A stretch of 64,000 bases of DNA from Bifidobacterium oedipodis (GTDB taxonomy: Bacteria; Actinomycetota; Actinomycetes; Actinomycetales; Bifidobacteriaceae), in assembly GCF_012932425.1 (NCBI RefSeq), contig NZ_JAAIII010000004.1, forward strand, positions 62,001-126,000, read 5' to 3'. The number at the start of each line of letters is the position of its first letter. Position 1 is the stretch's first letter. The notes beneath the pieces were generated by a model, which did not search any database, had not been told where the DNA came from, and saw only the letters and a program-made list of their open reading frames with translations. The position numbers were made by a program, and so were the translations under genes. Below, piece by piece: positions 60,646 through 64,000 of the stretch.

Positions 60646-62946
60646 CTATGCGAGCTTGGCGCGCACGGCCTTGGCGGCGGCGACCATATGCTCCAGGCTC
60701 GGCCAGGTTTCGGCCTCACCGCGGGTCTTCAGACCACAATCGGGGTTGATCCACACCTTGTTGACGTCCATCTTGTCGAGGATTTCATAGATGCGCTCCT
60801 CGATTTCCTTCTCGCTCGGAATACGCGGCGAGTGGATGTCGTAGACGCCCGGGCCGGCTTCGGTTTCGAAGTTGGCTTCGTGAATGGCGTCGAGCACCAC
60901 CAGATCACCACGGGAGGCTTCGAAGGAGATCACATCAGCATCCATCGCGTCGATGTCGCGGATGATGTCGTTGAACTCCGAATAGCACATGTGCGTATGG
61001 ATCTGCGTGGTGGGCTTGACTGCGGAGTGCACGAGACGGAATGCCGGAATGGCCCAGTCAAGGTACTTGACGTGCCAATCGGACTTCCTCAGCGGCAGCT
61101 TTTCGCGCAGAGCGGCCTCATCAATCTGAATGACCTTGATGCCGGCGGCTTCGAGATCGAGCACTTCGTCACGGATGGCGAGAGCCAGCTGCTTGGTCTG
61201 CTCCTCGTGGGAGACGTCCTCGCGCGGCCAGGACCAGTTGAGGATGGTGACCGGGCCGGTAAGCATGCCCTTCATCACATGGTCAGTCTTCGACTGCGCG
61301 TATGCGGACCAATCCACGGTAATCGGGTTGGCGCGTGACACATCGCCCCACACGATCGGAGGCTTGACGCAGCGGGTGCCGTAGGACTGCACCCAGGCGT
61401 TCTTGGTGAACAGGAAGCCGTTGAGGTTCTGGCCGAAGTATTCAACCATATCGTTGCGCTCGAATTCGCCGTGCACCAGCACGTCAAGGCCGATCTCTTC
61501 CTGATGCTTGATGCAGGCGTCGATCTGGGACTTGATGAACTCGTCGTAGGCTTCCTTGGTGATTTCGCCCTTGCGCAGCTTCGCGCGCTCGGCGCGGATT
61601 TCGCGAGTTTGGGGGAAGGAGCCGATTGTGGTGGTGGGCAGCAGCGGTAGGCCGAGAGCCTCACGCTGGGCGGCCTGACGTTCGGCGCGGGCGGGCTGGC
61701 GCACGTAATCGGCGTCGGTCAGGCCGGCAACGCGTGCGGCCACGGCCGGATCGGCGGTCACGCGGGTGCCATCGAACAGGGCCTGGTTGGCGGCCAGTGC
61801 GGCGGAGTTCTTCTTCTCATCTTCGCTGGCATCGACCAGGGTGGCGATGTCCTTGAGCTCGCCGAGCTTTTCGACGGCGAAGGCGAAGTGCTTGAGGTCG
61901 TCGGCGGGAATGCCGGTTTCGCCTTCGGTGCTGAACGGCACGTGCAGCAGCGAGGAGGCGGTGGAAACAGCCACGTTGGCGGTCTTGGTCTTCAGCGCAT
62001 CCACAAGGCCCAGCGAGGTGGCGTAGTTGTTGCGCCAGATGTTGCGGCCGTTGACCACACCGGCGAACAGCACGGTGCGTTCGGCAACGCCGTACTGCTC
62101 CACGGCGGCCAGATTCTCTTCGCGGCCTTCGTTGAGGTCGAGGCCGATGCCGTCGAAGCCGAGCAGGTTCACGGTTTCGTATACGTCGGCGATGTGGCCG
62201 AAGTAGGTGTTGAGCAGCACCTTGACGTTCTTCTTGGCGGGCAGGATCTTGGTGTAGAGCGTCTTGAAGAGCTCCACGTCGCCCGGCTCCTTGTCGAGCA
62301 CGAGGTAGGGTTCGTCCAGCTGCACCCAGGCGGCACCGAGCTCGTTGAACTTGCCCAGCACTTCGGCGTAAACGGCGGCGACGGCGTTGACCAGTCCCTT
62401 GTCAAACTCCAGTTCAGTGGCTTCGGGCGTGCGGGCGAGCTTGAGGAAGGTGTAGGGGCCGATGAACACCGGCTTGGTGTCGATGCCAAGCGCCTTGGCT
62501 TCGGCGTACTCATCGAACGGCTTGGTGGAGTTGAGCTTGATCTCCTCGCCGGGTTCGACCTCGGGCACCAGATAGTGGTAGTTGGTGGTGAACCACTTCT
62601 TCATCGGCAGGGCGGTCACGTCGCCGGCCTCGCCCTGATAGCCGCGGGCCATCGCGAACAGCGTGTCCTCCGGGGCCTCGAAAGCGAGACGCTCGTAGCG
62701 CTTGGGAATCACATTCAGAAGGATCGCCGTATCCAGCATCTGATCGTAGTAGCTGAAGTCGTTGCTCGGGATTAGATCGATGCCGGCGGCCTGCTGCAGC
62801 TTCCAGTGCTTGGCGCGCAGCTCCTTGGCGGTGGCCTTGACGGCGTCAAGGTCGTTGGCACCCTTCCAATATCCCTCGATGATCTTCTTCAGTTCGCGGT
62901 TCTGACCGATGCGGGGAAACCCGGACACGGACGTGAATGTGGACAT
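60646..62946 (-). CDS. metE: Cobalamin-independent methionine synthase
   Basis: MetE (766 aa) transfers the methyl group of 5-methyl-tetrahydrofolate (polyglutamate) to homocysteine without B12. It starts [20 protein letters not shown], and the C-terminal half has the zinc-site histidine and cysteine in [15 protein letters not shown] and a further cysteine in [10 protein letters not shown]. The ATG at 62946 follows GGAGG by five bases; a longer frame upstream is not supported. metF lies downstream. No riboswitch is recognised in the 88-nt leader. Confidence 0.97.
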   Translation of the reverse strand: MSTFTSVSGFPRIGQNRELKKIIEGYWKGANDLDAVKATAKELRAKHWKLQQAAGIDLIPSNDFSYYDQMLDTAILLNVIPKRYERLAFEAPEDTLFAMARGYQGEAGDVTALPMKKWFTTNYHYLVPEVEPGEEIKLNSTKPFDEYAEAKALGIDTKPVFIGPYTFLKLARTPEATELEFDKGLVNAVAAVYAEVLGKFNELGAAWVQLDEPYLVLDKEPGDVELFKTLYTKILPAKKNVKVLLNTYFGHIADVYETVNLLGFDGIGLDLNEGREENLAAVEQYGVAERTVLFAGVVNGRNIWRNNYATSLGLVDALKTKTANVAVSTASSLLHVPFSTEGETGIPADDLKHFAFAVEKLGELKDIATLVDASEDEKKNSAALAANQALFDGTRVTADPAVAARVAGLTDADYVRQPARAERQAAQREALGLPLLPTTTIGSFPQTREIRAERAKLRKGEITKEAYDEFIKSQIDACIKHQEEIGLDVLVHGEFERNDMVEYFGQNLNGFLFTKNAWVQSYGTRCVKPPIVWGDVSRANPITVDWSAYAQSKTDHVMKGMLTGPVTILNWSWPREDVSHEEQTKQLALAIRDEVLDLEAAGIKVIQIDEAALREKLPLRKSDWHVKYLDWAIPAFRLVHSAVKPTTQIHTHMCYSEFNDIIRDIDAMDADVISFEASRGDLVVLDAIHEANFETEAGPGVYDIHSPRIPSEKEIEERIYEILDKMDVNKVWINPDCGLKTRGEAETWPSLEHMVAAAKAVRAKLA

Positions 62947-63034
62947 GAATCCTCCATGAATAAGCAGTCTTGACGCCAAAAGCCTATCAAACGATGCGGC
63001 TAGGCCGCCCATAAGTGTTCGCTGGGTGTCGTTA

Positions 63035-63487
63035 TCAGGAGAATTTATAGCGTTTGCCGCCATCGGCAAACACAATGCAGGGCAAGCATATCAGCGACAC
63101 CATCAGAGCGCATAAAGCACCCCATGCCAGTAGACAATTTACGGGTGGATGCACGGTACCGTGTCTGCTGTATAAATCGGGGAGCATCAGCCAATCAGGA
63201 CGCCTTAGCAGCCCAATCATCGACCCCACTAACACGATCATAAGGGAGCAGGCGATACCAACACGGAACCACGCCGCATAATGTTCGGCAAATCGCAGCA
63301 TGGTCAGTGCAGGAAGCGTCGGCACGATAATCACGGTCAGGAATGGAAACACTTCGGCGATATTCCATATGCCCGTCAAAAGGTAATCGCCACTCGGCTT
63401 AACAAGCCACAGCACAATGTTGATGGCAAGTGCCGCCACGGCCACCCCGCAGCATATTCCGAACGAAAGCCGACACTTTTGCTGCAT
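63035..63487 (-). CDS. Small four-helix membrane protein, unknown function
   Basis: The 150-aa protein has four hydrophobic helices ([74 protein letters not shown]). The start at 63487 follows GGAGG by five bases; a neighbouring ATG at 63490 is too close to it. It lies after a sensor-kinase-like gene on the same strand (105 nt) and may belong with it. No family is recognised. Confidence 0.65.
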   Translation of the reverse strand: MQQKCRLSFGICCGVAVAALAINIVLWLVKPSGDYLLTGIWNIAEVFPFLTVIIVPTLPALTMLRFAEHYAAWFRVGIACSLMIVLVGSMIGLLRRPDWLMLPDLYSRHGTVHPPVNCLLAWGALCALMVSLICLPCIVFADGGKRYKFS

Positions 63488-63592
63488 CATCGCCTCCCTG
63501 CGTTTGGCTGTTGTATTGACCATGATGCACGTCGGTGACAAGCCGCACAATCGCGAATGATACAAAATAATCCATTGTTTTGCTGATTCACG

Positions 63593-64000
63593 TTATCGAG
63601 GAATCGTTATGGCAACCACCCAGACGCCTTGTTGCTCATGGTACTGCATCTCGCCGCCCAACTCTGTAATCAGCAGCTCATGCATATGCAAACCCTGTCC
63701 TCCGGTCAGTTCTGCTGCATTGGCATCCGACGCATCGGTGTCAGGCTGCTGAGCCGACACCGTGTTCACTTGCACGATGCGCAGCATCGTATCGTCGGCG
63801 GCGATGTGAAACGAATATTCGTCGTTGAGCGGATTGCAATGCTTGCGGATATTCGCTCCTAATTCTGCCAACAGCGACAGTGTTTCCGCTTCAGCAACAG
63901 GACTGCTCAATGTCATTGTCTGAGGCAGCGAAACATGTATCGCGCCAGTAAATCCCAGTACATGCAGTTCCCTATCCACATTCCTCAGCACCATGCCTAC
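63593..64000 (-). CDS. Sensor histidine kinase-like protein, C-terminal part (5' end outside window)
   Basis: The frame is open from the window edge to a stop at 63593. The visible ~135 residues look like a histidine kinase ATPase domain: an N box (LAELGANIRKHCNP), a G box (GGQGLHMHELLITELGG) and an ending WVVAITIPR. It resembles the C-terminal part of the kinase at 31563 in the placement of these boxes. The membrane and dimerisation parts are beyond the window. Confidence 0.7.
   Translation of the reverse strand, partial: VGMVLRNVDRELHVLGFTGAIHVSLPQTMTLSSPVAEAETLSLLAELGANIRKHCNPLNDEYSFHIAADDTMLRIVQVNTVSAQQPDTDASDANAAELTGGQGLHMHELLITELGGEMQYHEQQGVWVVAITIPR

Noticed and set aside
60534..60719. 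N-terminal extension of metF
   Set aside because: The added ~62 residues are Pro/Ser-rich, encoded by the metE-metF hairpin and the end of metE; MetF normally starts near PLFSLEVFPP.
1..64000. CRISPR array or insertion sequence
   Set aside because: No evenly spaced direct repeats and no transposase motif were seen anywhere in the window.

Overview
The window reads as chromosome from a high-GC actinobacterium, most likely a Bifidobacterium close to B. longum. I infer this from the protein sequences, the gene order (transketolase-transaldolase next to an HTH-fused AlaA-type aminotransferase; a uvrA-uvrC-aroE-rapZ-whiA-pgk-tpiA-secG block; a pyrBI-type pyrimidine operon) and strong GGAGG-type ribosome binding sites with frequent GTG and TTG starts. 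I see no tRNA, rRNA, CRISPR array, insertion sequence or phage module, and no gene-free stretch longer than 300 bases.

Layout. 1-1850: end of tkt and complete tal (pentose phosphate / bifid shunt), separated by a repeat hairpin. 1891-4850: an HTH-aminotransferase fusion, a Cof-type phosphatase and secG. 4939-15654 (minus strand): tpiA, pgk, whiA, rapZ, aroE, uvrC and uvrA, with a palindrome matching the LexA/SOS box upstream of uvrA. 15814-26283: an accessory, envelope-flavoured region with a Ser/Thr kinase and its HTH partner, a lipoprotein and a membrane protein sharing a C-terminal domain, a 40-residue membrane peptide, a PH-like/zinc-ribbon protein, an SPFH-SHOCT protein, a membrane-anchored HTH regulator, a DUF4230-like protein, an apparently frameshifted membrane protein and two orphan proteins. 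26534-31575: a MATE exporter, then an ECF transporter (S component, EcfT, fused double EcfA) followed by a cytoplasmic ZinT-like protein. 31563-36329 (minus): a five-gene ABC transporter plus two-component system operon. 36461-44521: ABC-F ATPase, GNAT acetyltransferase, HepT/MntA toxin-antitoxin pair, carboxymuconolactone decarboxylase-like protein with an alcohol dehydrogenase, bifunctional NAD(P)HX repair enzyme, HAD phosphatase. 44599-49582: heterodimeric ABC exporter divergent from a LysR regulator. 49740-56171 (minus): pyrB-pyrI-pyrC-pyrF-pyrK-pyrD-pyrE, nearly the whole UMP pathway. 56349-62946 (minus): glnE, metF, metE. 63035-64000: a small membrane protein and the 3' end of a sensor-kinase-like gene that runs off the window.

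How the genes work together. The housekeeping blocks cover triose-phosphate glycolysis, nucleotide excision repair (uvrA and uvrC 17 nt apart), pyrimidine synthesis and methionine synthesis (metE with the methyl-folate supplier metF). The accessory block at 15.8-26.3 kb is the most promising for something undescribed: kinase, HTH, lipoprotein, membrane peptide, PH/zinc ribbon and SPFH proteins lie together, two of them share a domain, and several ORFs have no family I recognise. Starts were chosen from Shine-Dalgarno spacing and often differ from the longest possible ORF. All functions are read from motifs and remembered families; no searches were run.
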